From Clostridium liquoris (lineage in GTDB: Bacteria > Bacillota > Clostridia > Clostridiales > Clostridiaceae): DNA of 64,000 nt. Below are positions 27,570-35,657 of the stretch, piece by piece; the stretch's first letter is position 1; the number at the start of each line of letters is the position of its first letter. Under the pieces are notes generated by a model. That model was not told where the DNA came from and ran no database searches. It saw only the letters and a program-made list of their open reading frames with translations. The stretch is from assembly GCF_002995785.1 (NCBI RefSeq), contig NZ_PVXO01000005.1, positions 143,567-207,566 of the forward strand. Reading direction: 5' to 3'. The translations under genes were made by a program, and so were the position numbers.

Positions 27570-28397
27570 ATGATTGAGCGCGATCATCCCACAATTAACA
27601 TTAAGCGCCAAGCTTCTTTGTTAGGTGTTAATCGTACAAGTGTGTACCGCAAGCCCGCAGGAACGGAGGAGAGCGCTGAAAACATTCAAATCATGCACGT
27701 GATTGATGCCATCTACACCGACAAGCCCTTCTTCGGGTACAGGCGGATCACCGTCAAACTGCGGGAAATGGGTTTCAACGTCAATCGCAAACGTGTACGG
27801 CGTCTGATGAGACTCATGGGGATTCACGGAATCCATCCACAGCCCAATTTGAGCAAGCGACTGCATGCAAAGTACGTTCGCCCTTACTTGTTACGGGGAC
27901 TGGACATCCATCGCCCCAATCACGTTTGGGGAGTAGATATCACATACCTTCGCATGGGGAAAGGATTTATGTACCTGTTCACCATCATAGACTGGTTCAG
28001 TCGCAAGGTGGTTGATTACGAGTTGTCGAGCACGCTAGAGAAAGGGTTTGTCATGACCTGTCTGAAACGAGCATTTCGTCGCTGTAAGCCAGAAATCATC
28101 AACAGTGATCAAGGCAGCCATTTTACGAATGCAGATTATCTCAATCTGTTGGCAGAACATGAAATCCAGGTATCGATGGATGGCAAGGGACGTGCGACGG
28201 ACAACAGTCGTACAGAACGATTCTTTCGAGCTTTAAAGTATGAATGTATCTATCTGAATGAATTTGAAAATCCACGAGAATTACGGAAAGGCATCAAACG
28301 GTACGTCACGTTCTACAATACGGACCGTCCTCATCAATCTTTGGACTATGCAACACCAGACAGGATTTACTACGAGCATGTAACATCGGTAGCATAG
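27570..28397 (+). CDS. IS3-family transposase OrfB (DDE integrase)
   Basis: A 275-residue rve-type integrase. Asp in GVDITYLRM, Asp in INSDQGSHFT and Glu in NSRTERFFRALKYE give the DDE triad; an HTH_21 segment (FFGYRRITVKLREMGFNVNRKRVRRLMR) precedes. The same frame is open upstream to the A9 run at 27518-27526, but joining it to OrfA needs +1 rather than the usual -1 slippage, so either one A has been gained or OrfB starts independently. Otherwise intact. Confidence 0.9.
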   Translation: MIERDHPTINIKRQASLLGVNRTSVYRKPAGTEESAENIQIMHVIDAIYTDKPFFGYRRITVKLREMGFNVNRKRVRRLMRLMGIHGIHPQPNLSKRLHAKYVRPYLLRGLDIHRPNHVWGVDITYLRMGKGFMYLFTIIDWFSRKVVDYELSSTLEKGFVMTCLKRAFRRCKPEIINSDQGSHFTNADYLNLLAEHEIQVSMDGKGRATDNSRTERFFRALKYECIYLNEFENPRELRKGIKRYVTFYNTDRPHQSLDYATPDRIYYEHVTSVA

Positions 28398-28405
28398 GCA
28401 GCTTT

Positions 28406-28503
28406 ACATGGAGGGGCGGGCATGATAGGCTAGTTAGCCTCGCGATGCTAGCTTACTAGCCATCGCCCGATCGCGAGCAGTCATGCCCGCAGAGGCTCCA
28501 TGT
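28406..28503. repeat. Large imperfect hairpin at 3' end of IS3 element
   Basis: ACATGGAGGGGCGGGCATGA at 28406 pairs with TCATGCCCGC...CTCCATGT ending at 28503; the loop itself holds smaller palindromes (GGCTAGTTAGCC, CTAGCTTACTAG, TCGCGA). It lies between orfB and the right inverted repeat and may be a transcription block or a passenger fold-back. Confidence 0.7.
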
Positions 28504-28597
28504 CAAGCGGCCTTCGGAACGGTACCACCATTCAAAAAGATGGGAGGACATAACTTATTTTCGTTCTCAAAGTGTCTTGACAAAGGGGGGCATTACA

Positions 28598-28750
28598 ATT
28601 TATCTTACAATTAAGGAACCTTGGTACAACCCTGATTCTTTAGATTCTATTGTGGATCGAGTGATAAAACTGGACTGTGAGAATGATGACCCAAAAGAAT
28701 ATCAGCGTATTCTAGCCGCCTACGAAGAGGATATGAAAAGGCGCTATTAA
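28598..28750 (+). pseudogene. 3' fragment of an unknown gene
   Basis: A 50-codon open tail (YLTIKEPWYNPDSLDSIVDRV, then DDPKEYQRILAAYEEDMKRRY) with no start, beginning right after the IS3 end and stopping at TAA 28748. The coherent coding character suggests the C terminus of a gene cut by the insertion or an older deletion. Family not recognised. Confidence 0.5.
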
Positions 28751-28794
28751 GTTAGATTATATGAATTAACAGTATTACTTGGGAGGAATTTAGC

Positions 28795-28857
28795 ATGGCT
28801 ACTTTTTGGGATTTTATGAAATTAGATAGGAATTTGAACGGAGGGATTACATGGTAA
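28795..28857 (+). CDS. 20-codon leader peptide overlapping the nucleotidyltransferase start
   Basis: A short ORF beginning MATFWDFMK with an excellent GGGAGG site eight bases upstream. Its last codons contain the GGAGGG ribosome site and the ATG of the downstream resistance-like gene, and its TAA is seven bases inside that gene. The layout predicts translational coupling or attenuation control. It is too short to assign by homology. Confidence 0.6.
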   Translation: MATFWDFMKLDRNLNGGITW

Positions 28858-29345
28858 GTAAAACTGACGCTATTGAGATAATAACGTACGCTGAAGAAAA
28901 TGGAATTAACATATGGATTGATGGCGGTTGGGGAGTAGATGCACTATTAGAAGAAGAAACAAGAGTACACAACGATATTGATTTATTTGTGGAAGAAAGT
29001 AATGGTAAAAAGTTTATTGAAATATTAAAAGAAAATGGCTTTACTGAAGTTATCGAAGCATATACCACCACATCTCATAAGGTTTATAAGGATAGTAAAG
29101 GTAGGATAATTGATCTTCATATATTTAAATTCAACGAACAAGGATACATTGTTTTTGAGGGAGAAGCATATCCTCCAGAAGTCTTTAGCGGCATTGGGAA
29201 AATAGGCGATAAAATGGTCAGATGTATTGATGCTGAATATCAAGTGTTATTTCATCTAGGCTATGAGCATGATGAAAATGATGTGCATGATGTAAAACTA
29301 TTGTGTGAGAGATTTAATATTCCTATTCCGAGTGAATACAAGTAA
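28851..29345 (+). CDS. Lincosamide/aminoglycoside-type nucleotidyltransferase
   Basis: A 164-residue nucleotidyltransferase of the AadD2/LnuA-like group, which adds AMP to an antibiotic hydroxyl. The signature GINIWIDGGWGVDALLEEETRVHNDIDLFV holds the GG and DxD (DID) metal-binding motif near residues 24-46; the C-terminal FHLGYEHDENDVHDVKLLC is typical of Lnu(A)/(C)-type enzymes, and the length matches. Lincosamide resistance is the best inference, but substrate cannot be told from sequence. It is coupled to a leader ORF and sits among IS remnants, consistent with acquisition. Confidence 0.8.
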   Translation: MVSKTDAIEIITYAEENGINIWIDGGWGVDALLEEETRVHNDIDLFVEESNGKKFIEILKENGFTEVIEAYTTTSHKVYKDSKGRIIDLHIFKFNEQGYIVFEGEAYPPEVFSGIGKIGDKMVRCIDAEYQVLFHLGYEHDENDVHDVKLLCERFNIPIPSEYK

Positions 29346-29377
29346 CCAACAATTGTGCTGAAAAGCACATTCGGTTT

Positions 29378-29530
29378 AACTATGCAAATTTAGTGGATAT
29401 GTTCCCGCCTACCGATAGTGCAAAAAGTGGCGATGACGTGTTTCCGACTACCGACAATGTAAAAGACATCAATCCACCCCGCTCGTTGCACGTGGAGACG
29501 GTGGTATTGATGTCAAGGGATGAGAAGTAA
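29378..29530 (+). pseudogene. rumA/rlmD-like 3'-end remnant (integration scar)
   Basis: An open tail without start reading NLVDMFPPTD ... SLHVETVVLMSRDEK-stop. HVETVVLMSR preceded by DMFP is the C-terminal signature of 23S rRNA uracil-5 methyltransferases (RumA/RlmD type). The rest of the gene is absent, so this is a remnant; such 3' ends are known insertion targets of mobile elements. The segment between DMFP and HVET is longer than normal and partly duplicated (DMFPPTD, DVFPTTD). Confidence 0.55.
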
Positions 29531-29773
29531 GGGGCTACTGAAAATACTGATGAATAAAGGGTTTCCTGACATTGCATTTTTCGTTCGAAAATTTTTACGA
29601 AGACGCTAATGCTGGGAAGCCATTATTTTTATTGTTCGAGGAAACATATCAACTGCCCTAAAAACGATGGATTGAGTTGATAGATTGGATTTTTTACTGG
29701 GGTTGAGGAGATAGAATAGATGAATATTGATACACAGCATTACCTTAGGTAATTAAAAGTCTTATTTTGTGAA

Positions 29774-29836
29774 TTGTCAATATATATTTACTTTTTGTAA
29801 ATATATATTGACAATAACATAGGGAAGTGATATTCT
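29774..29836 (+). promoter_or_regulatory. Perfect palindrome and promoter of R-M operon
   Basis: An 18-base arm TTGTCAATATATATTTAC (29774-29791) is repeated exactly inverted at 29797-29814 across five T. The right arm contains the -35 TTGACA (29808-29813), followed after 17 bases by TATTCT (29831-29836). A repressor bound here would cover the -35; the Xre protein of the operon is the likely ligand. Confidence 0.8.
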
Positions 29837-29865
29837 TACAACAAGATTAAATGGAGGTAAAATGT

Positions 29866-30702
29866 ATGAAGTTAAATATTATCATCAATCAGAATTGTAT
29901 AGAAGGAATGAAAACCCTTGAAGACAATGCAGTTGATTTGATTATAGCAGATCCGCCTTATAATTTATCAAAAGGTGGTGAGTGGAAATGGGATAATAGT
30001 GTAAAACTTGCGGGAATGGGCGGCAATTGGAACAAGGTTATGGAGAGTTGGGACAATATGTCTTTGTTGGAGTACTTTTCCTTTACAATTACTTGGCTAA
30101 CTGAAGCGCAAAGAATTCTAAAACCAACTGGTTCTATGTGGATTTTTGGTACATATCACAACATTGGAATTATAAATGTAGTTTGTCAACTTCTTAATAT
30201 AGAAATTATTAACGAAGTTATTTGGTATAAGCGTAATGCCTTTCCTAATTTAGCTGGTAGGCGATTAACTGCTAGCCACGAAACTATACTCTGGTGTAAT
30301 AAAGGCGGTAAAAAGCGAGAGTATTACTTTGACTATGAATATTCTAAAAATGGTAATTTTGATTACGATTCTTTAAAGCAGCCTGGAAAACAGATGAGAA
30401 CTGTATGGGATATATCTAATAACAAAGAGAAACGTGAATTAGAATATGGGAAACATCCTACCCAAAAGCCTCTAAGGATTCTTAAAAGAATGATTCAACT
30501 TTCATCAAGAGAAGGAGATATTATGTTAACACCTTTTTCAGGGGCTGGTAGTGAATGTTTAGCAGCTAAGGAACTTGGCCGAAACTATCTAGGGTATGAA
30601 GTTGACCCTCAGTATGTAGATATTGCACATAAAAGATTGGAAAATGCTATGATAAATAATCAAATAAATATTTTTGATAGTATTAACAAAGGTGAAGAAT
30701 AA
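29866..30702 (+). CDS. DNA methyltransferase M1 (DPPY, beta-type)
   Basis: A 278-residue site-specific DNA methyltransferase. Catalytic motif IV DPPYNL is near the N terminus (residues 29-32), and the SAM-binding FSGAGS lies at about residue 224 after GKHPTQKPL, the beta-class order seen in DpnA and MboII-type enzymes, so N6-adenine or N4-cytosine methylation. ATG 29866 follows GGAGG; the in-frame ATG at 29851 overlaps that site. Its TAA overlaps the next ATG (TAATG). It protects host DNA against the convergent endonuclease. Confidence 0.9.
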   Translation: MKLNIIINQNCIEGMKTLEDNAVDLIIADPPYNLSKGGEWKWDNSVKLAGMGGNWNKVMESWDNMSLLEYFSFTITWLTEAQRILKPTGSMWIFGTYHNIGIINVVCQLLNIEIINEVIWYKRNAFPNLAGRRLTASHETILWCNKGGKKREYYFDYEYSKNGNFDYDSLKQPGKQMRTVWDISNNKEKRELEYGKHPTQKPLRILKRMIQLSSREGDIMLTPFSGAGSECLAAKELGRNYLGYEVDPQYVDIAHKRLENAMINNQINIFDSINKGEE

Positions 30703-30926
30703 TGAAAAAGTATATAGCTGATGAGAAAAAGATTAGGAAAACCATGATTGATAAAAATATAAAAACAATAAATGAACTTTCAAGACTCTCAGGGGTTTCA
30801 AAACCAAAAATATACGAATTTCTCAATGGGAAAACACCGTTGCAGACTACATTTGTTAGATTAGCAGAGTTTTTAGAAATTGATCCAAATGAATTAATTG
30901 TTGAGGTAGAAGAAGATGAATATTAA
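30702..30926 (+). CDS. Xre-family regulator of the R-M system
   Basis: A 74-residue helix-turn-helix protein (NELSRLSGVSKPKIYEFLNGKTPLQTTFVRLAEFLEIDPNELI). It sits between the two methyltransferase genes, overlapping both (TAATG upstream, eleven bases downstream). Length and position fit a controller (C) protein that times endonuclease expression; the palindrome at 29774 is its probable operator. The binding is inferred. Confidence 0.85.
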   Translation: MKKYIADEKKIRKTMIDKNIKTINELSRLSGVSKPKIYEFLNGKTPLQTTFVRLAEFLEIDPNELIVEVEEDEY

Positions 30927-31731
30927 TATTAAGCCAGTTATTAAATGGAGTGGAAGCAAACGCAGTCAAGCTTTTGAAATAGTTAATAAAATTCCAAAAC
31001 ATAACAAATATTTTGAGCCCTTTTTAGGGGGCGGTTCTATAATGTATGCTTTGAATCCTAGTAACGCTATATGCTCAGATATTTGTGAACCTTTAATAAA
31101 ATTATGGGATGTTATTAAGAAAGACCCTATTGGTTTGGCAGATTATTATCGTGAACAATGGGAAAGGATGCAAGAGGAAGGTTATCAGGTCTATTATGAA
31201 ATAAGAGATGAATTTAACAGTTCATTTTCTCCGTATAATTTGTTGTTTTTATCACGTACATGTGTTAATGGATTAATTCGATTTAACAGTGATGGTCAAT
31301 TTAACAATTCATTACATTACTCAAGGAAAGGAATTAATCCAGAAACCCTTAGAAAAATTATCTTAGATTGGTCGAGCCGTATACAAACTGTAACCTTTAA
31401 AACATGTGATTATAAAGAGGCTACAAAAGAAGCCGGTGATGGTGATTTTATTTATCTTGATCCGCCATATTTTAATACGAAAGGTCGCTATTATAACCTA
31501 TCCACAATCGATTTTGATGAGTTTTTCGATTATATAAAAGAGCTTAATAATCGAGGTGTTAAATGGGCGCTGTCTTTTGATGGGAAAACTACCAATAAAG
31601 ATTATAGTGTACAGCTGCCAGAGGATCTATTTGTTAACCATTATTATTTGCACGCAGGAAAATCAGCGTTTAAAAAAGTAATGGATAAACAGAGCAATAC
31701 GGTGTATGAATCATTGTATACAAATTATTAA
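30916..31731 (+). CDS. Dam/DpnM-like adenine methyltransferase M2
   Basis: A 271-residue N6-adenine methyltransferase of the D12 (Dam) class: VIKWSGSKRSQ at the N terminus, SAM-binding FEPFLGGGSIMYAL near residue 35 and catalytic LDPPYFNTKG at residues 181-190. This is the motif order X-I...IV of alpha-class enzymes such as DpnM. A DpnM-plus-DpnA-like pair recalls GATC systems, but specificity cannot be read here. It starts inside the regulator gene and runs toward the endonuclease gene. Confidence 0.9.
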   Translation: MNINIKPVIKWSGSKRSQAFEIVNKIPKHNKYFEPFLGGGSIMYALNPSNAICSDICEPLIKLWDVIKKDPIGLADYYREQWERMQEEGYQVYYEIRDEFNSSFSPYNLLFLSRTCVNGLIRFNSDGQFNNSLHYSRKGINPETLRKIILDWSSRIQTVTFKTCDYKEATKEAGDGDFIYLDPPYFNTKGRYYNLSTIDFDEFFDYIKELNNRGVKWALSFDGKTTNKDYSVQLPEDLFVNHYYLHAGKSAFKKVMDKQSNTVYESLYTNY

Positions 31732-31765
31732 AAAAAGAGGCACTTATTCAAAATGCGCCTCCTTT
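31731..31765. terminator. Hairpin between convergent M2 and endonuclease genes
   Basis: GAGGC (31737-31741) pairs with GCCTC (31757-31761); an A-run on the left and CTTT on the right allow termination of the - strand gene and weakly of the + strand gene. Confidence 0.5.
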
Positions 31766-31767
31766 CC

Positions 31768-33801
31768 TTATAAAAAAGTACAAGTAATTCCTATGTTGTT
31801 TGGGTGTGATAATATTAGCTCTTTTAATTGCGTATATTGGGAGTTGTCAGACATGTAGTTTATAATTTTAATGTTCCAGCCAATTTCTTTTTGGCTTAAT
31901 GCAAATATTAAGTCGCATGTGGATAATCGATGGATATTATCGTAGTCTTCTGAACCAGAATCAATAAATGCAGCAACAGAAACAATCTTACTTGGGTTAA
32001 GAGAAATTTTTCTGCTGGAAATCGACCAGTCGCCATTAATACTTTTCTCGCAGCTAGGAACGAACGTGGATAGGTATTTAATATACTGTTTTAGTTGCGT
32101 TCCTACATTAGGTTCTAAATCAAAGGATCTATCCTTTGATTCAATTGATAAAATTATAGAATTGGTATCATGGGGGTAAAGTTGTAATACATGATCAGGC
32201 CTTTTTCCATTAATTTCGCCACTAACTCGTGGTAGTGATACCCACCTATATTCACATTGATTAACAATAACAGAGAGACCGCTCCAATCACCTCCTGGAG
32301 GATTGCATAAACCTTCAAAACATTTATTAGAAGGTAAACTAGTAAATAATATGTGAATTGCAGAATCCACATCATCTTCGTGTACACTATTTGGAATAGG
32401 TGAAACAATATCTGAGAAAATAATTTCTTTAGCTGATAGCGCTGTGCACTGTTGTTTATATCTACGATTTGTTCTAAAAAGTGTTGCATTTCTTTCTTCA
32501 TTTAATACTGGGACATCAAGTAACAGGTAATCACTTAACCCTAAAAAAACATTCCAAAAACCACTTACACGCGCAACTGCACCTGGATCATTTTTAATCT
32601 GTTTAACACGGGTAGAGGTCATTGGACCATAAATTAAAGTCAATATTTTGGCATGTTCTGATGTCAGCATTACTAAGAAAGGTAGTAGGCCGCGATCAGG
32701 TCGATTATCATCCCCTCTTGGTTTAAAACCTTTAATAAGACAAATTAGAAGATCGTGGTCGTCCTCTAAAATTGCCTGAGCGTCATTTTGACTAATGGGA
32801 TAAAGTGAAACCAGCTCATTAACAAAGTTAGCCTTATTTTCTACTGATATAACCCCAAATGGTAAATCCCTGCATGATATACCATAAGCGTATTTTTTAA
32901 CCACCTTAACAAATTCACGAAGGTTACTAGTCATAGATTTTTCTGCAATTTTCTTGCCGAATTGCCATTTCTTTTCTTTGGATAATTCTATAACAGTTGT
33001 CTCACCTTTATAAATACGTTGCCAGTCTTCAGGTTTAAAATAATATTGTCCATTGGTATGTATTGAGAAGTAGTTTACCATTTTTAGATTTTTATCAAGT
33101 AAAGATTTCTCATATTCAGTAGTATCATACCCTAGCATTAGATTTATTAAATAATCTGCTATATCGTCTTCTGAAAAAGTTGATTCATCAAAGTTTTTGA
33201 GTAAAGCATTGTTTTTGTCAAATTCTTCTGATTTAACAAAAGCTTGGGCTCCAAATACATTTTCTTGCTGTGTATTGTTTATATAACTGTAAGGTATAGC
33301 TGGATTCGGTGTCCTTATAGCTTTCCTTTTTCTTGTAGTGGTATCCAGTTCATATTTTACAAAATCAACAATGTATAGGTAAGGACAACCTGTTCTAATA
33401 GTTGAATATGCTCGTCCACTCCGTTGCCATGCTTGATTTCCTGCTTGTAAGGCACTACAAAATTCAATGGCACACAATATTTTTTCTTTTTGTTTATCGA
33501 AGTTAACTTGAGTTATAATGGCGTCTGGTGTTTCATCTAAAAAACTTCCTGCAGCTTTTAATGAATCAAAGATATTATTATTCCAGCGTCTACGGTTAGA
33601 TTTATTAAAGCCTGGATGATAAATAAGCCTCCATTGAAATTTAGATTTATTGTAAATAAATCTAATATCCACCCGGATTGCTGCTTGCGAAATAAATTGT
33701 TTATTGATATCAATGATATTAAGCCTACGAGATATAAAATTAAAAATACGTTCGCATTCAACGATATTATCTCCATGAATTTTGAATGTTTGAAATGTCA
33801 T
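31768..33801 (-). CDS. Large restriction endonuclease with two PD-(D/E)xK-like sites
   Basis: A 677-residue protein convergent with the two methyltransferase genes, so its identity as the cognate endonuclease rests on context and motifs. Site 1: TPDAIIT (Asp93) ... CAIEFCSALQAGNQAWQRSGRA (Glu113). Site 2: KRPDHVLQLY (Asp536) ... ILSIESKDRS (Glu554, Lys556), a textbook PD-ExK. The 420 residues between hold a helical region with VVKKYAYGISCRDLPFGV. Typical type IIP enzymes are 250-350 residues, so this is long. A Shine-Dalgarno-like GATGGGATAG precedes the ATG. I know no close named relative. Confidence 0.65.
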   Translation of the reverse strand: MTFQTFKIHGDNIVECERIFNFISRRLNIIDINKQFISQAAIRVDIRFIYNKSKFQWRLIYHPGFNKSNRRRWNNNIFDSLKAAGSFLDETPDAIITQVNFDKQKEKILCAIEFCSALQAGNQAWQRSGRAYSTIRTGCPYLYIVDFVKYELDTTTRKRKAIRTPNPAIPYSYINNTQQENVFGAQAFVKSEEFDKNNALLKNFDESTFSEDDIADYLINLMLGYDTTEYEKSLLDKNLKMVNYFSIHTNGQYYFKPEDWQRIYKGETTVIELSKEKKWQFGKKIAEKSMTSNLREFVKVVKKYAYGISCRDLPFGVISVENKANFVNELVSLYPISQNDAQAILEDDHDLLICLIKGFKPRGDDNRPDRGLLPFLVMLTSEHAKILTLIYGPMTSTRVKQIKNDPGAVARVSGFWNVFLGLSDYLLLDVPVLNEERNATLFRTNRRYKQQCTALSAKEIIFSDIVSPIPNSVHEDDVDSAIHILFTSLPSNKCFEGLCNPPGGDWSGLSVIVNQCEYRWVSLPRVSGEINGKRPDHVLQLYPHDTNSIILSIESKDRSFDLEPNVGTQLKQYIKYLSTFVPSCEKSINGDWSISSRKISLNPSKIVSVAAFIDSGSEDYDNIHRLSTCDLIFALSQKEIGWNIKIINYMSDNSQYTQLKELILSHPNNIGITCTFL

Positions 33802-33910
33802 TCTATCCCATCCATATTTTCCTTTTTTTACATTTTCAAAATTATTTTTTCATTTGTTTATCTGAATGAAAATCAGGCATGTTGCAGCTGTTAATATATT
33901 GCAGCAAGTT

Positions 33911-34072
33911 TCACGACTTACATACTTTTATTAAAATTTCAGTATTAACATTTTCGTTTTTGCCAAGCTTAGCCATTGAAGCTATACTAATACCTGATGC
34001 TCTCCTCAAATCTTTCTTTTTCATGTCTCTGTCTATAAGAAGTTTCCAAAGCTTTTTATAACTTATGGACAT
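33911..34072 (-). pseudogene. Truncated Xre-family regulator
   Basis: A 53-codon ORF: MSISYKKLWKLLIDRDMKKKD, RRASGISIASMAKLGKNENV and TEILIKVCKS, the usual start of short Xre regulators that normally continue LxCDIGDIME. TGA at 33911 ends it early and the sequence beyond does not restore the missing helix. An AAGGCGAG site precedes the ATG. It is divergent from the fragment gene at 34251 and just upstream of the endonuclease. Confidence 0.6.
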
Positions 34073-34115
34073 AATATCATCTCGCCTTAGTACATCGCCC
34101 TAATATAAAATAAAG

Positions 34116-34141
34116 TGTACCAGAAAATTAGTAGTGGTACA
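34116..34141. promoter_or_regulatory. Operator-like inverted repeat
   Basis: TGTACCA (34116-34122) and TGGTACA (34135-34141) are exact inverted arms with a 12-base spacer, about 45 bases upstream of the Xre remnant start. Plausible autoregulatory site. Confidence 0.5.
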
Positions 34142-34250
34142 ATTAAAATTTACGAATGCAAAATAAATATTGAGATAGCTATAATGTATGTTATAATTTA
34201 CCTATGAACTAATATTTACAATAAAGGAAATCTATTAAGATATTTTCCAT

Positions 34251-34352
34251 ATGACTCCGAAAGATGTATCACTTGAAATAGAAGACTTTGAAAAATTTTA
34301 TGAGGCAAGAAAAGCAATACTTACGGAAAAGATACGTGAATTGTTAGGATAA
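34251..34352 (+). pseudogene. Short 3' gene fragment
   Basis: A 33-codon tail (LEIEDFEKFYEARKAILTEKIRELLG) whose only possible start is not preceded by a ribosome site. The pattern recalls C-terminal ends of large AAA/DUF262-type defence proteins, but the fragment is too short to place. Confidence 0.35.
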
Positions 34353-34424
34353 TATCTTAGTTCCATGTGAATAAAAAAGTTGAACTGTGTACGAATTTTC
34401 AATATTTTGGGGAGATAAAAGAAT

Positions 34425-35471
34425 ATGTTTATGAAGTTATATTACATATTTGATGAAGTGCACTATTTTTATTTGCGAGAAAAAGAAGCAAGGAGCAAAT
34501 TAGTAACCATTAATGTTGATGATACAGATCTAACAGGCATATTTGTTCAAAATAGAAATATAATGAGAAATATCATTGATGCGTGCAATGTGTGGATAGA
34601 AAATTGTGTATTATATCAGCATGATACTGATACTATGTCCAAGGCAAAAGACAGAGAATTTAAGATGGATTTTGATTTGCTGATAGACTTATATTTATAT
34701 GGTTTTGCTTCTCAAAGTGTTTCCCTCTTAACATTATCTAAAAATCTTGGTTCTCAAGAGCTATATTATGGGTTGGCAGTAAATACTTATGATAATACAC
34801 CTGCGGAAGTATTAAAGTATCACCCTATTATATTTTTTAATACAGCAATTACAGGAAATCAAAACGTATTAGTAGAAACACCATTAACTATAGAAGCAAA
34901 TAATACTGAGTTTGGTATGGGTTTTTCCAAAGAGTATGGTGTGGAATTTTTGCTGTTTTTAGCAGCTATAAAGGGATTTCAAGACGACCTACTACGTGGT
35001 GACAAAAAATCATTAACAGTGATTAGCAAAGAATATTTTATTGATTTAGTAGAGAATTATACCAAACCTAAAATTGACGGAAGAGCTTTTTATGATAGCT
35101 TTGTTATGACAAAAGATAAAGTAAAAAATCAATTGAGAAAGAAAGAAAACATCATTTGGATGATTGGAACAAATAAATACCGCCATGAACTTAGACCTTT
35201 TTTAGGCTTAGAAGACGGAAATATTCTAATTTCATACTATCCTCTCAAGCCACGTGGAGTGCGCAGTGTTGATTACAAGAAAAGAGAAGTAAATGGCATG
35301 GTAATAAAAGTACCGAGAAAAGAAGTTGATACATACACAGGTGCTGAACTGAACAAACCTGGTATATATTTTCTATTCTGTAAGAGTGAAGAGATAGCTG
35401 CTATACAGGAATTCTCTGATAATGTTAATATGCTGACGGGCTGTAACTTCAGAACATATAATAAATATTGA
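34425..35471 (+). CDS. Unknown protein, 348 residues
   Basis: I do not recognise the family. It is soluble and alpha/beta with an early FDEVHYFYLREKEARSKLV segment and a middle helical part. The C-terminal stretch VIKVPRKEVDTYTGAELNKPGIYFLF looks like the linker and first strand of a GIY-YIG nuclease, but the YIG half does not follow, so the C terminus may be replaced. GGGGAG precedes the start. The location between an R-M island and GMC oxidoreductase suggests accessory cargo. Confidence 0.65.
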   Translation: MFMKLYYIFDEVHYFYLREKEARSKLVTINVDDTDLTGIFVQNRNIMRNIIDACNVWIENCVLYQHDTDTMSKAKDREFKMDFDLLIDLYLYGFASQSVSLLTLSKNLGSQELYYGLAVNTYDNTPAEVLKYHPIIFFNTAITGNQNVLVETPLTIEANNTEFGMGFSKEYGVEFLLFLAAIKGFQDDLLRGDKKSLTVISKEYFIDLVENYTKPKIDGRAFYDSFVMTKDKVKNQLRKKENIIWMIGTNKYRHELRPFLGLEDGNILISYYPLKPRGVRSVDYKKREVNGMVIKVPRKEVDTYTGAELNKPGIYFLFCKSEEIAAIQEFSDNVNMLTGCNFRTYNKY

Positions 35472-35657
35472 TAAAATGAAAGATCAATAAATGAATTATA
35501 GGTACTAAATTGAAATAAATCATTGTAGATATTTTGCATTGTATGTACATCTTGTAGAAATAATATTAAGACATACTGATAAATGTATGCGTCAGTAGTA
35601 ACCTTTACATGCTTCGGAACATAATATATAGGGTAGAACTTATTAAGGGGAATTTGA

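Larger units (their letters stand above)
27215..28582 (+). mobile_element. IS3-family insertion sequence
   Basis: About 1.37 kb with orfA and orfB and imperfect terminal inverted repeats: left AGACAC (27217-27222) ... AAATAAGTTAT, right end reverse complement AGACAC ... AAATAAGTTAT, both starting TG. Codon use is visibly richer in G+C than the flanks, indicating recent arrival from a higher-GC host. A target duplication is not obvious, so the exact ends are approximate. It truncates the gene on its left. Confidence 0.8.

Noticed and set aside
28440..28480. Possible short CRISPR-like palindromes in the IS3 end
   Set aside because: There are no regularly spaced direct repeats with unique spacers; the palindromes are nested parts of a single hairpin.
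29346..29850. A new small gene in the 500-base gap
   Set aside because: The open stretch reads as the tail of a methyltransferase gene without a start codon or ribosome site, so it is called a remnant.
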